Below are positions 43,627 to 52,412 of a DNA stretch of 64,000 nucleotides, one piece after another; positions within the stretch are counted from its first letter, which is position 1, and every line of letters begins with the position of its first letter. Source of the stretch: Bacteroidota bacterium (GTDB lineage Bacteria > Bacteroidota > Bacteroidia > Chitinophagales > Chitinophagaceae). Position numbers and translations under genes: made by a program. The notes under the pieces are model-generated. The model made no database searches. It saw only the letters and a program-made list of their open reading frames with translations, and was not told the DNA's origin. Location of the stretch: positions 1-64,000 of the forward strand of contig JAEZGS010000028.1 in assembly GCA_023437225.1 (NCBI GenBank), written 5' to 3'.

Positions 43627-44880
43627 ATGAAACTTAAAAGAGTTGTAGTGACAGGAATCGGGGCATTAACTCCGATCGGCAATACTGTCCAGGAATATTG
43701 GAATGCCCTCACCGAAGGTGTTTCAGGCGCCAATATGATCACGCAGTTCGATGCTTCAAAGTTTAAAACGAAGTTCGCCTGCGAATTAAAGAATTACGAC
43801 CCGCTTAATTTTCTGGATAAGAAAGAGGCACGTAAACTTGATCGCTTCACGCAAACGGCACTTATTGCCAGTGATGAAGCAGTAAAGGATTCAGGTATCA
43901 ACAAGGACACAATGAATGCAGACCGCATCGGTGTTGTGTTTGCCAGCGGTATTGGCGGATTGATCACCTTTCAGGAGGAAGTAACAAACTTTGCCAAGGG
44001 AGATGGAACTCCTCGCTTCAATCCCTTCTTCATACCAAAGATGATCCTTGACATTGCAGCAGGTCACATTTCCATGCGTCATGGATTTCGCGGGCCAAAC
44101 TTCGCGGTGGTGAGTGCATGCGCCTCTTCAACAAACGCCATTATGGAAGCCTATAACCTGATTCGCCTTAATAAAGCGGATATCATGGTCACCGGTGGTT
44201 CAGAAAGTGTGATCAGCGAGGCGGGCGTTGGTGGTTTCAATGCCATGAAAGCTTTGAGCGAAAGAAACGATGATTTTAAGACGGCAAGCCGTCCTTATGA
44301 TAAAGAACGCGATGGATTTGTAATGGGCGAAGGTGCCGGTGCTCTCATCCTTGAAGACCTTGACCACGCGTTGGCCAGGGGAGCAAAGATCTATTGCGAA
44401 ATCGCCGGAACCGGTGCTACTGCAGACGCGCATCACATCACAGCTCCACATCCTGAAGGACTTGGTGCTAAAAACGTAATGCTTGTTGCTCTTGAAGATG
44501 CAGGCATGCAGCATACTGAAATTGATTACATCAATACGCATGGGACCTCAACTCCTTTGGGCGATATCGCAGAAGTAAAAGCTATTGTTGATGTTTTCGG
44601 CGACCATGCATATGATCTCAACATCAGTTCAACAAAATCAATGACAGGCCATTGCCTCGGAGCCGCCGGAGTTGTTGAGGCGATCGCATGTATCATGGCT
44701 GTAACACAGGACGTGGTTCCTCCAACAATCAATCATTTTGTAGACGATCCGGAGCTGGATAGCCGTTTGAATTTCACCTTCGGCACTGCTCAAAAGAAAG
44801 TAGTTAATGCAGCACTAAGTAATACATTCGGATTTGGTGGACACAATGCCTGCGTTATTGTGAAAAAGTATAATGCTTAA
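43627..44880 (+). CDS. fabF: Beta-ketoacyl-ACP synthase II
   Basis: A 417-residue condensing enzyme with the catalytic triad Cys-His-His: C165 (VVSACASSTNAI), H305 (INTHGTSTPLGD) and H342 (KSMTGHCLGAAG). It elongates acyl-ACP with malonyl-ACP in the cytoplasm. The length and start are typical. It follows acpP and precedes rnc, a widespread gene order; a strong hairpin separates it from rnc. Confidence 0.97.
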   Translation: MKLKRVVVTGIGALTPIGNTVQEYWNALTEGVSGANMITQFDASKFKTKFACELKNYDPLNFLDKKEARKLDRFTQTALIASDEAVKDSGINKDTMNADRIGVVFASGIGGLITFQEEVTNFAKGDGTPRFNPFFIPKMILDIAAGHISMRHGFRGPNFAVVSACASSTNAIMEAYNLIRLNKADIMVTGGSESVISEAGVGGFNAMKALSERNDDFKTASRPYDKERDGFVMGEGAGALILEDLDHALARGAKIYCEIAGTGATADAHHITAPHPEGLGAKNVMLVALEDAGMQHTEIDYINTHGTSTPLGDIAEVKAIVDVFGDHAYDLNISSTKSMTGHCLGAAGVVEAIACIMAVTQDVVPPTINHFVDDPELDSRLNFTFGTAQKKVVNAALSNTFGFGGHNACVIVKKYNA

Positions 44881-44920
44881 AAATGTTTTCAACAGCAGGA
44901 CATATTGATGAATAAATTTT

Positions 44921-44950
44921 AAACCGCTGAACTATCAGCGGTTTATTTTT
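44921..44950 (+). terminator. Intrinsic terminator between fabF and rnc
   Basis: Ten-base perfect stem AAACCGCTGA / TCAGCGGTTT with a four-base loop, followed by ATTTTTT. It ends the acpP-fabF message, so rnc either has its own promoter or depends on read-through. Confidence 0.88.
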
Positions 44951-44973
44951 TGAGATTGTAAAAAATTTGTAGA

Positions 44974-45729
44974 TTGTCGCTCGTGGGAATTCTGGATAGA
45001 ATTTTAGGAAAGAAAAGCAACGTTGCATTCAAAAAACACCTGCGCAACTTCCTGGGTTTTGCGCCGGGGAAGACAGCACTCTATAAAGCCGCACTCACCC
45101 ACCGCTCCGTTCGCGACACTGCAGATGAAAATAATGAACGCCTCGAATACCTCGGAGATGCAGTACTAAGCGCTATTGTGGCCGATTTTCTTTTTAAAAA
45201 ATATCCCTATAAAGAAGAAGGTTTCCTGACCGAGATGCGAAGCAAAATGGTGAACAGGAATAAACTGAATGAGATCGCGCTCAAGATGGGAGTGAAGAAG
45301 ATCACCAACTTCAACAAGTTCGACAATTCCCTTAAGATGAGCCAGATCTTCGGCAACACTCTTGAAGCACTTGTTGGTGCTGTTTACCTCGACCAGGGAT
45401 TTAAAAGAACGCAACTGTGGGTGTTGAAGCAGATCATTATTCCGCATTTATACATGGAAGATCTTGAAAACCTCGAGATCAATCATAAGAACAAGCTTTA
45501 TGGCTGGGCGAATAAGAATGGTAAGAACCTCGAATTTGAAACCCTCGATGAACGTATGGAAGGTGGCAGACGCCTGTTTACAATCGGTGCTGTTGTCAAT
45601 GGCCAATTGATTGCAGAAGCAAAAGCTTACAATAAGAAAGATGCAAGCCAGGTTGCCGCTGCTTTAGCCCTCGATAAGCTTGGCCTTGGCAAAGTTGTGG
45701 AAAGCAACGAAGAGGCAAACAATTCTTAG
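44974..45729 (+). CDS. rnc: Ribonuclease III
   Basis: A 251-residue double-strand RNA endonuclease. The signature NERLEYLGDAVLSAIVADFL (about residues 54-73) contains the catalytic acidic residues. A second acidic site is in FGNTLEALVGAVYLDQGF, and the C-terminal dsRNA-binding domain ends AYNKKDASQVAAALALDKL. No ATG fits the N-terminus: the start is TTG at 44974, or GTG at 44983 three codons later. It processes rRNA and structured mRNAs. Confidence 0.95.
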   Translation: MSLVGILDRILGKKSNVAFKKHLRNFLGFAPGKTALYKAALTHRSVRDTADENNERLEYLGDAVLSAIVADFLFKKYPYKEEGFLTEMRSKMVNRNKLNEIALKMGVKKITNFNKFDNSLKMSQIFGNTLEALVGAVYLDQGFKRTQLWVLKQIIIPHLYMEDLENLEINHKNKLYGWANKNGKNLEFETLDERMEGGRRLFTIGAVVNGQLIAEAKAYNKKDASQVAAALALDKLGLGKVVESNEEANNS

Positions 45730-45915
45730 TCGCGGATTGACACCAATCAATAAAATTTATCAATTCAAACGTTTGTTGTTTGTGTAACAACAGACTTATA
45801 CATTTGTTCATCACCCTATCTCTACACCGTATCCATTTCCTACGTTAAGGTCGTCTTTAAAGTCTGGTTTAGTCCTATGTAAACAAATGCTTACTCACAC
45901 TAAACCAATTAACGT

Positions 45916-46875
45916 ATGCGGAAATTTTACACACTCCCCATTTTATTACTGGGTTTCATGAGTGCATCGGCACAAAGTGAAAACACATTTACCGGAACGA
46001 ACAATACCAACTGGACGGTTGCCAGTAACTGGTCAAAGAATGCGACGCCGGGCAGCAACGAAGTGATCGTGATACCTATGGGCAAATCGGTTACTTACAA
46101 TACAACAGCCACCCACTCAAGTGTGGTCCTCAGGGTTTCAGGAACATTGACCATTCCCGCTAATCGTGTTGCCACGCTCAATCAAAATAGCCAGATCGGG
46201 GTTTTCGGTGGCGGTCAGATCACCGGGGGCGGTCGAATCGTTTTGAATGGGGTGGATGCATATACCGGCCAAACTATCGTAGGCCCTCAATACGCAAACT
46301 CTACCACCGGCAATCTTTTCGTGGCGGGTGTGTTGCCCGTGCGGATCCGTGAATTCAATGTCAGCAGCTCCGCCAATTCAGTTAAGATCAACTGGCTTAC
46401 GGATCTTGAACTCTCAGTTCGCTCTTTTTCAGTGGAACGTTCCGCCGACAGCCGCATATGGCAAACCATTTCTACCCAGGATGCTAAAGGCGTAACCTTT
46501 CGTTACTCTTTCGAAGACGCGGCTCCAATGAGCGGCGTGAATTATTACCGGCTGAAGATCACTGAACTGGATGGCTCATCACGGCTTTCAAACATAAAAG
46601 CTGTACACTATGGGAACAGCAACGTAGCATTTAAGGTGTTCCCTAACCCGGCGGTTCATACCCTTCGGGTCTACGTAAAAGCAAATGACAACGAGAAAGT
46701 ACAGGTTACACTTGTAAACAGGATGGGACAAGTGATCCGCCAGAAAGATGTAACTCCGTCAACTGCCATCGTAGAATTTGACGTGAAGACGCTCGCTGAA
46801 GGCGATTACATTGTAAACCTGCGCGGCTCCAATGGACTGAAGCAATCAAGAACGATCATCGTTTCGCATAAATAA
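45916..46875 (+). CDS. T9SS-exported surface protein, paralogue A
   Basis: A 319-residue protein with signal peptide (GFMSASAQ). The N-terminal 110 residues form a short beta-rich domain with NWTVASNWSKNATPGSNEVI and a regular VVLRVSGTLTIPANRVATLN ladder, suggesting a small beta-helix. A fibronectin III-like stretch follows (LPVRIREFNVSSSANSVKIN to about residue 220), and a T9SS type A sorting domain closes the protein (VFPNPAVHTLRVYV, LAEGDYIVNLRG). It shares this full layout with the next gene. No enzyme motif is visible; an adhesive or structural surface role is plausible. Confidence 0.85.
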   Translation: MRKFYTLPILLLGFMSASAQSENTFTGTNNTNWTVASNWSKNATPGSNEVIVIPMGKSVTYNTTATHSSVVLRVSGTLTIPANRVATLNQNSQIGVFGGGQITGGGRIVLNGVDAYTGQTIVGPQYANSTTGNLFVAGVLPVRIREFNVSSSANSVKINWLTDLELSVRSFSVERSADSRIWQTISTQDAKGVTFRYSFEDAAPMSGVNYYRLKITELDGSSRLSNIKAVHYGNSNVAFKVFPNPAVHTLRVYVKANDNEKVQVTLVNRMGQVIRQKDVTPSTAIVEFDVKTLAEGDYIVNLRGSNGLKQSRTIIVSHK

Positions 46876-46922
46876 CTGCGGTTCTGAATACTAGCACCCT
46901 GACCCTTTACCGTAGAAACCCG

Positions 46923-46954
46923 TGCTGCACCGTAATTGGTGCAGCATTTCTTTT
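46923..46954 (+). terminator. Intrinsic terminator of paralogue A
   Basis: Nine-base stem TGCTGCACC / GGTGCAGCA with a six-base loop, followed by TTTCTTTTA. The remaining 230 bases up to the next gene hold no gene, repeat or clear promoter that could be recognised. Confidence 0.85.
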
Positions 46955-47185
46955 AGTAGAATTCCCAAACATCGTTTTTGTTTCCAATCCTGGGAAAAAA
47001 TCGGCTTGGCATCGATCCATTTATGAGTTTGAACCCAACACATTTCAAATTCCTAATTCATCGTAACAGGCTCTCTTATAGCACAATATGTGATGTTTTT
47101 TGATTGGTTGAGTTACCTCCTCGTGCCGATTCGGCAATTTGGTATGCAGCTTGAAATTACAGTGCTACCCTGAAACCGAAATACG

Positions 47186-48148
47186 ATGAAAAGATTTTTA
47201 CTCTACACCCTTCTCTCTCTCACAACACTTCCTGGCATCGCCCAAACGATCACAGCAAAAGGTGCTAACGGAAGATGGACACGTGCTACTGACTGGGATA
47301 AGAACCGTATGCCTCAAAGCAGTGATACTGTTACTATTCCTAAGAACAGGGTTATGGTGTTGGACAACAATACCCAGCTTGAAGATGTGGTTGTAGTTGT
47401 GTCGGGAACGCTAACGTTGCAGAACGGAAAGCTTAGCCTTGACGAAAAGTCGAAGGTTATAGTGGAGGAAGGCGGCAAGATCGTCGGCTTTGGGAATAAC
47501 GACCAACTTCGTCTTGACAACACGCTTAAATTCAGAGGTTCTCAAGGCTTTATCGCAGGTCCCGCAATCGCAGATATTTCAACCGGTACAACATTCGTGG
47601 CAATGGCTACTCTTCCTGTAAGATTTGTTTCATTCGAGGCTCGCAAGCAGTCGGATAAAGTGAAACTTACATGGGCAACCGACCAGGAAAAGAACAACAG
47701 TCATTTTAATATCGAGAAAAGTGTTGATGGGAAATCTTGGTCAACTATTGCGATGGTATTCGCAAAGGAGTCAGCAAGCATCAATCGTTATGAATATGTA
47801 GACGCCAGCAAGGTTGCCGGTTCTGTATACTATCGCATACGCCAGGTAGACATCGACGGCGGCTCATCGTATTCTAAAGTTCAGTCGCTCCGAGCACTTG
47901 AAACATCCAACGGTTTCCAGGTTTTCAGTCCCTCACAAAAAAATCTTCGCGTAACGTTTGCAGCACCGCTTCAATCAAAAGCAGAAGTAAAAATATTTAA
48001 CTCAAATGGCCAGGTTGTTAGCACAAAATTTGCTGATGTATCGGCAAGCAAAGTAGATATCACAGAAAATAGCCTTTCAAGTGGTGTATATGTAGTGCAG
48101 GTGATGAACCAGGAAGGTTCAGTAGGTTCAAGAAAGGTTATTCTTTAA
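47186..48148 (+). CDS. T9SS-exported surface protein, paralogue B
   Basis: A 320-residue protein with signal peptide (TTLPGIAQ). It mirrors its upstream neighbour: GRWTRATDWDKNRMPQSSDT, a VVVVSGTLTLQNGKLSLDEK ladder, then LPVRFVSFEARKQSDKVKLT and a T9SS C-terminal domain (VFSPSQKNLRVTFAAPL, SSGVYVVQVM, GSRKVIL). The two are clearly tandem paralogues but diverged in sequence. The function is unknown; it is probably anchored to or released from the cell surface. Confidence 0.85.
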   Translation: MKRFLLYTLLSLTTLPGIAQTITAKGANGRWTRATDWDKNRMPQSSDTVTIPKNRVMVLDNNTQLEDVVVVVSGTLTLQNGKLSLDEKSKVIVEEGGKIVGFGNNDQLRLDNTLKFRGSQGFIAGPAIADISTGTTFVAMATLPVRFVSFEARKQSDKVKLTWATDQEKNNSHFNIEKSVDGKSWSTIAMVFAKESASINRYEYVDASKVAGSVYYRIRQVDIDGGSSYSKVQSLRALETSNGFQVFSPSQKNLRVTFAAPLQSKAEVKIFNSNGQVVSTKFADVSASKVDITENSLSSGVYVVQVMNQEGSVGSRKVIL

Positions 48149-48180
48149 AACGTTTTTAGCTCCAGTCTTCATAGGTACGA

Positions 48181-48206
48181 AGCCCCGGTTCGCCCGGGGC
48201 TTTTTG
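48181..48206 (+). terminator. Intrinsic terminator of paralogue B
   Basis: Eight-base stem AGCCCCGG / CCGGGGCT with a five-base loop, followed by TTTTTGATTTT. Confidence 0.93.
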
Positions 48207-48259
48207 ATTTTATAACCATCCGTTAGGTTTGCACCGTACCATTACTTTCTGTTTTGAAG

Positions 48260-48267
48260 TAAATTTG
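48260..48267 (+). promoter_or_regulatory. -7 element TAAATTTG of the cysteine desulfurase gene
   Basis: TAAATTTG followed by CAG fits TAnnTTTG and would give a leader of about 38 bases. A second candidate, TAGGTTTG, lies at 48223-48230. Confidence 0.6.
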
Positions 48268-48310
48268 CAGCAATTTCCCGCTTAGCCGCGGGGAAAAATT
48301 AACTTCAATC

Positions 48311-49510
48311 ATGCTTAACCTGCCTGTATATCTCGACCACAACTCGACTACACCATGCGATCCGCTGGTGTTGCAGGCCATGCTTCCCTATTTCACTGAA
48401 AAGTTTGGCAATGCATCCAGCCGCAGTCATTCGTTTGGATGGGAAGCCGAGGAAGCAGTGGACATCGCACGTGAGCAGGTGGCAGCGCTGATAGGCGCCG
48501 AACCTCAGGAAATTGTTTTTACTTCCGGGGCCACGGAAAGCAATAACCTGGCATTGAAAGGCGTGTTTGAACTTTACTCCTCGAAAGGAAATCACATCAT
48601 AACCACCAATGCGGAGCATAAATCGGTTCTCGATACCTGCAAGCACCTGGAGAAGTTGGGCGGGGAAGTCACTTACCTTCCTGTAGACAGCGAAGGACGC
48701 ATCAACCTGGCGGGGTTGGAAGCTGCGATAACGCCGCGTACCATCCTCGTTGCAGTAATGTTTGCAAATAATGAAACAGGTGTGATCCAACAGGTGCGGG
48801 CGATCAGTGAAATTGCGCGAAAGCACGGTGTATTATACTTTTCAGATGCAGTCCAGGCCGTGGGGAAGATCCCCGTCAATGTGAACGAAGATGGGTTCGA
48901 TCTGCTTTCAGTTTCCGCACATAAAATGTACGGACCCAAAGGTGTGGGCGCGCTGTACATCCGTCGCAAGAATCCAAGAGTTCGCCTTTCCGCCCAGATG
49001 CATGGAGGCGGGCATGAACGCGGCTCGCGGAGTGGCACACTTAATGTTCCTGGTATAGTAGGGCTCGGTAAAGCATGCGAGGTTGCCGGCGATGAGCTTA
49101 AAACTTCAGCCATTCGCCTGGGACGATTACGCGACAGGCTGGAAAATGAGTTACTGAAGATCGAAGCGGTGCGGGTAAATGGGAATCGCGAATACCGGCT
49201 GCCACATGTCACCAACCTTTGTTTCCCATTTGTGGAAGGCGAGGCGCTGATCATGGGGTTCAATCGTAATATTGCATTGTCTTCCGGATCAGCTTGTACT
49301 TCTGCTTCCATGGAACCGTCCTATGTACTCAAGGCGATGGGATTGACTGATGAAGATGCATACAGTTCATTGCGCTTTGCATTGGGACGCACAACATCGG
49401 AAGAACAGATTGAATTTACAATAACACAGGTTCGTGAATCCGTAACCAAACTGAGGCAATTGAGTCCTTTATGGGAAATGCATAAACAATCAACAAACAC
49501 TTCAATATAA
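48311..49510 (+). CDS. Cysteine desulfurase (NifS/IscS type)
   Basis: A 399-residue PLP enzyme of aminotransferase class V. The PLP lysine is K205 (SAHKMYGPKG), and the catalytic cysteine is C329 in the loop SSGSACTSASMEPSYVLKAMG; the short loop with SGSACTS is typical of group I (IscS/NifS) enzymes. VYLDHNSTTPCDP is the standard start. It provides sulfur for Fe-S clusters. The A-type carrier gene starts four bases after its stop, consistent with a small assembly operon; a scaffold gene is not adjacent. Confidence 0.94.
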   Translation: MLNLPVYLDHNSTTPCDPLVLQAMLPYFTEKFGNASSRSHSFGWEAEEAVDIAREQVAALIGAEPQEIVFTSGATESNNLALKGVFELYSSKGNHIITTNAEHKSVLDTCKHLEKLGGEVTYLPVDSEGRINLAGLEAAITPRTILVAVMFANNETGVIQQVRAISEIARKHGVLYFSDAVQAVGKIPVNVNEDGFDLLSVSAHKMYGPKGVGALYIRRKNPRVRLSAQMHGGGHERGSRSGTLNVPGIVGLGKACEVAGDELKTSAIRLGRLRDRLENELLKIEAVRVNGNREYRLPHVTNLCFPFVEGEALIMGFNRNIALSSGSACTSASMEPSYVLKAMGLTDEDAYSSLRFALGRTTSEEQIEFTITQVRESVTKLRQLSPLWEMHKQSTNTSI

Positions 49511-49514
49511 CATC

Positions 49515-49847
49515 ATGATATACGTAAGCGATAAAGCACGCGAACAGGTTCGCAAACTAATGGAAGAGGCAGGTCATACCGAACAAAACGGGTACTTTCT
49601 AAGGGTATCGGTTGTAGGAGGTGGATGTTCAGGACTTAGTTACAAGATGGACTTCGACAACACCACCAAGCCGAGCGACCAGGTATTCGAAGATAATGGG
49701 ATGAAGGTAGTTACCGATTTGAAAAGTTTTCTGTATCTCGTTAACACAACTCTCGAATTTTCTGACGGGCTCAATGGAAAAGGATTTCACTTTAGTAATC
49801 CAAACGCAACCCGCTCCTGTGCCTGCGGTGAAAGCTTTGCAGTGTGA
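49515..49847 (+). CDS. A-type Fe-S carrier (IscA/HesB family)
   Basis: A 110-residue protein with the three conserved cysteines: C38 (GGGCSGLSY) and C102-x-C104 near the C-terminus (SCACGESF). It accepts or passes Fe-S clusters to target proteins. Four bases separate it from the cysteine desulfurase, so the two are co-expressed. Confidence 0.95.
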   Translation: MIYVSDKAREQVRKLMEEAGHTEQNGYFLRVSVVGGGCSGLSYKMDFDNTTKPSDQVFEDNGMKVVTDLKSFLYLVNTTLEFSDGLNGKGFHFSNPNATRSCACGESFAV

Positions 49848-49925
49848 TGCTGCATCAAATTAATAATGCGGTCGGGCTTCATGTCCGACCGATTCTTTTC
49901 CAACCGATTGATTATTTTCGTTCGC

Positions 49926-50645
49926 ATGTGGTCCATATGTAAAAAGGAATTGCGCCAGTTCTTCAGCAGTCTCACAGGACTGATCGCAATCGTCGCCTTC
50001 CTGCTTCTTAATGGTGCGATGTTATTTATTCTACCCGACAATATCCTCGACTTCGGCTATGCAATCCTCGACAGGTTTTTTCAATTGGCACCGTGGATTC
50101 TTCTGTTCCTTATACCCGCAATCACCATGCGCAGTTTCTCCGATGAATTTCGCAGCGGCACTTTTGAGATACTTCAAACCAAACCATTAAGTAAATGGCA
50201 GGTGATCGGTGGAAAATACCTCGCATCTTTCATCGTCGTCTTAATTGCTTTGTTACCAACGATCATTTATGTGATCGCAGTAAATCAGCTGGCAACCGAA
50301 GGCGGGATAGATACAGGAGGCACGATCGGCTCTTATATCGGGCTGATCTTTCTTGCAGCGGTATTTACGGCGATCAGCATTTTCTGCAGTAGTCTTACAA
50401 ACAACGCGGTAGTGGCATTTATAGCAAGTGCTTTTCTTTGTTTCCTCTTGCACAGCGGTTTCCAGGCGATCAGCGAAATCCCCGCACTCCAGTCGGGAGC
50501 CGACTATTACGTTTCCATGTTGGGGATCGACTTTCATTACCGCAGTATGAGCAGGGGAGTATTGGATAGTCGCGATCTTATTTACTTTCTCTCAATAATT
50601 GCATTCTTCCTTTTGTTCACCAATCGTAACCTGTTGAAACGATAG
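49926..50645 (+). CDS. gldF: Gliding-motility ABC transporter permease GldF
   Basis: A 239-residue membrane protein with six hydrophobic segments. The ATG at 49926 is chosen because MWSICKKELRQFFSSLTGLI matches the usual GldF start. RSFSDEFRSGTFEILQTKPL and QVIGGKYLASFIVV are the ABC-2 type motifs. It forms an ABC transporter with GldG and the ATPase GldA, which is not in this window. The family is needed for gliding in Flavobacterium but is found in many non-gliding Bacteroidota. Confidence 0.93.
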   Translation: MWSICKKELRQFFSSLTGLIAIVAFLLLNGAMLFILPDNILDFGYAILDRFFQLAPWILLFLIPAITMRSFSDEFRSGTFEILQTKPLSKWQVIGGKYLASFIVVLIALLPTIIYVIAVNQLATEGGIDTGGTIGSYIGLIFLAAVFTAISIFCSSLTNNAVVAFIASAFLCFLLHSGFQAISEIPALQSGADYYVSMLGIDFHYRSMSRGVLDSRDLIYFLSIIAFFLLFTNRNLLKR

Positions 50646-50662
50646 ATCCTTAACCCCGTGCT

Positions 50663-52366
50663 ATGCAAAAAATCCTTCGGTCAAAATATTGGTGGCTCAT
50701 CGTAATTGCAGTGCTGGCAGTGATAAATATCGTTGCTTCCATGTTGCATTTTCGCATCGACCTCACCTCGGAAAAGCGTTATACTTTATCAAATGCAACA
50801 AAGAAGTTGCTGAGCAATCTGGACGAGCAGGTAACAATTACTGTTTTTCTTGAAGGCGAAATGCCTGCAGGATTTAGGCGGTTGTCCAATTCATCAAATG
50901 AACTGTTGCAGGAGTTTCGTGAATATGCAGGGTCAAATCTTCAGATCAATTTTCAAAAGCCGGGTGAAGACCTCGATGATTCGGCACGTGTTTCATTTCT
51001 CTCATACTTGTCGGATTCACTCGGGTTAAAACCTACCAATGTGAAAGTCACGGCCAAAGCGGGAGAAGCGCAGGAAGAAAGGTTGGTCTATCCAGGTGCA
51101 GTTATCAGCAGGGCAGGTCGCGATGTCGCCATTAACTTCCTTCAGGGGCTCGATTTGCAGGGAGGTTATGAATCATTGAATAAGGCCGAAGCGTTACTGG
51201 AGTACAAGTTTGCGCACGCCATTCAAAAGATCAGCATCGATTCTGTTCAGAACATTGGTTACTTGCTTGGTAACGGCCAGCCATTAACATACAATGTTTA
51301 CGATCTTATTGAGAATACACTCAAACCTTCGTACGGATTTGGGTTTCTTCCCATCGACAGCATTCCGTTCATTCCAAACGACTTCGATGCCATCATGGTT
51401 GTGAAACCTACAAGTCCTTTCAACGATGCACAAAAGCTGAAGCTGGATCAATATATAATGCATGGTGGGAAGATCATCTGGCTGATCGATAATCTCTATG
51501 CAGAAATGGACAGCCTTATGCGTACGCAAAGCGATTTCATTGCATTTGATCGCGGATTGAACATTGAAGATCTTTTGTTCCGATATGGAGTTCGCATCAA
51601 CCAGGACCTGGTGCAGGATCTTCGGTCCGATAAAGTGCCGCTGGTTGTTGGTAATTTCGGTAACGAACCTCAGATGCAACTGGTGCCCTGGCCATACTTT
51701 CCGTTGTTAAATTCATTTTCTGGTCATCCGATCAGCAATAATTTAGGCGAAGTGCTATCCATCTTCCCTAACTCCATTGATACGATTTCGTCTGCGCAAG
51801 TAAAAAAGACCGTGTTGCTTTCGAGTTCAGAGAGTTCTCGTACGTTAAGCACGCCAGCACTTGTGTCGCTGAATTCAATAAAAACTGAAGCAGACCTGAG
51901 AACATTTAATAAAGCACACATTCCTGTCGCTGTGCTTCTCGAGGGAAAGTTTCAATCACTGTTTGGGAATCGACTGTCGCGCCAGACTGCTGATATGCTT
52001 GCAGCGAATGGGCAGCCGTATAAAAATGGTTCTGATGATAATAAGATGATTGTTATTTCCGATGCGGATATTGCCGGAAATGTAGTTACACAAAATGAAG
52101 GTCCATTGCCAATGGGATACAATCAATTTACTGGTGTTCAATATGCAAACCGGGATTTTATCGTGAATTGTATTGAATACCTGGTGGACCCCTCGGGAAT
52201 ACTGGAAACCAGGGGAAAGGACGTAACACTTCGTATGCTTGACCAGGGGAAGGTGGATGAAGGTCGAACGAAGTGGCAATTCATTGTTTTAGTAGTGCCG
52301 GTTCTTGCAGTGCTGATTGCGGCAGCGATTTACCAGTATTTAAGGAACCGCCGGTACCGCGGTTGA
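50663..52366 (+). CDS. gldG: Gliding-motility ABC transporter component GldG
   Basis: A 567-residue protein with membrane segments at both ends (about residues 11-28 and 538-558) and a large periplasmic part between. FRIDLTSEKRYTLSNATKKL is the hallmark of GldG-like ABC auxiliary proteins, and VTITVFLEGEMPAGFRRL is typical of the following region. It starts 17 bases after gldF and acts with it. The C-terminal IPKQ-type extension seen in some relatives is absent; the length is normal. Confidence 0.93.
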   Translation: MQKILRSKYWWLIVIAVLAVINIVASMLHFRIDLTSEKRYTLSNATKKLLSNLDEQVTITVFLEGEMPAGFRRLSNSSNELLQEFREYAGSNLQINFQKPGEDLDDSARVSFLSYLSDSLGLKPTNVKVTAKAGEAQEERLVYPGAVISRAGRDVAINFLQGLDLQGGYESLNKAEALLEYKFAHAIQKISIDSVQNIGYLLGNGQPLTYNVYDLIENTLKPSYGFGFLPIDSIPFIPNDFDAIMVVKPTSPFNDAQKLKLDQYIMHGGKIIWLIDNLYAEMDSLMRTQSDFIAFDRGLNIEDLLFRYGVRINQDLVQDLRSDKVPLVVGNFGNEPQMQLVPWPYFPLLNSFSGHPISNNLGEVLSIFPNSIDTISSAQVKKTVLLSSSESSRTLSTPALVSLNSIKTEADLRTFNKAHIPVAVLLEGKFQSLFGNRLSRQTADMLAANGQPYKNGSDDNKMIVISDADIAGNVVTQNEGPLPMGYNQFTGVQYANRDFIVNCIEYLVDPSGILETRGKDVTLRMLDQGKVDEGRTKWQFIVLVVPVLAVLIAAAIYQYLRNRRYRG

Positions 52367-52387
52367 TTCAGGCAAACACAATCTGTA

Positions 52388-52395
52388 TATATTTG
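52388..52395 (+). promoter_or_regulatory. -7 element TATATTTG of terC
   Basis: TATATTTG followed by CAG fits TAnnTTTG, with TTG at 52363-52365 22 bases upstream. The leader would be about 12 bases, too short for a manganese riboswitch. Confidence 0.65.
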
Positions 52396-52412
52396 CAGCC
52401 TTAATTTTTTTC

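Noticed and set aside
48181..48206. tRNA T-arm suggested by GGTTCGCCC
   Set aside because: It is the loop and arm of a clear terminator hairpin, with no acceptor or anticodon arms around it.
49866..49925. Longer gldF start
   Set aside because: The residues before MWSICKKELRQFF are not membrane-like and are absent from the usual GldF N-terminus.
52367..52412. Manganese (yybP-ykoY) riboswitch before terC
   Set aside because: Only 46 bases separate gldG from terC and a promoter element occupies most of them; there is no room for the aptamer.
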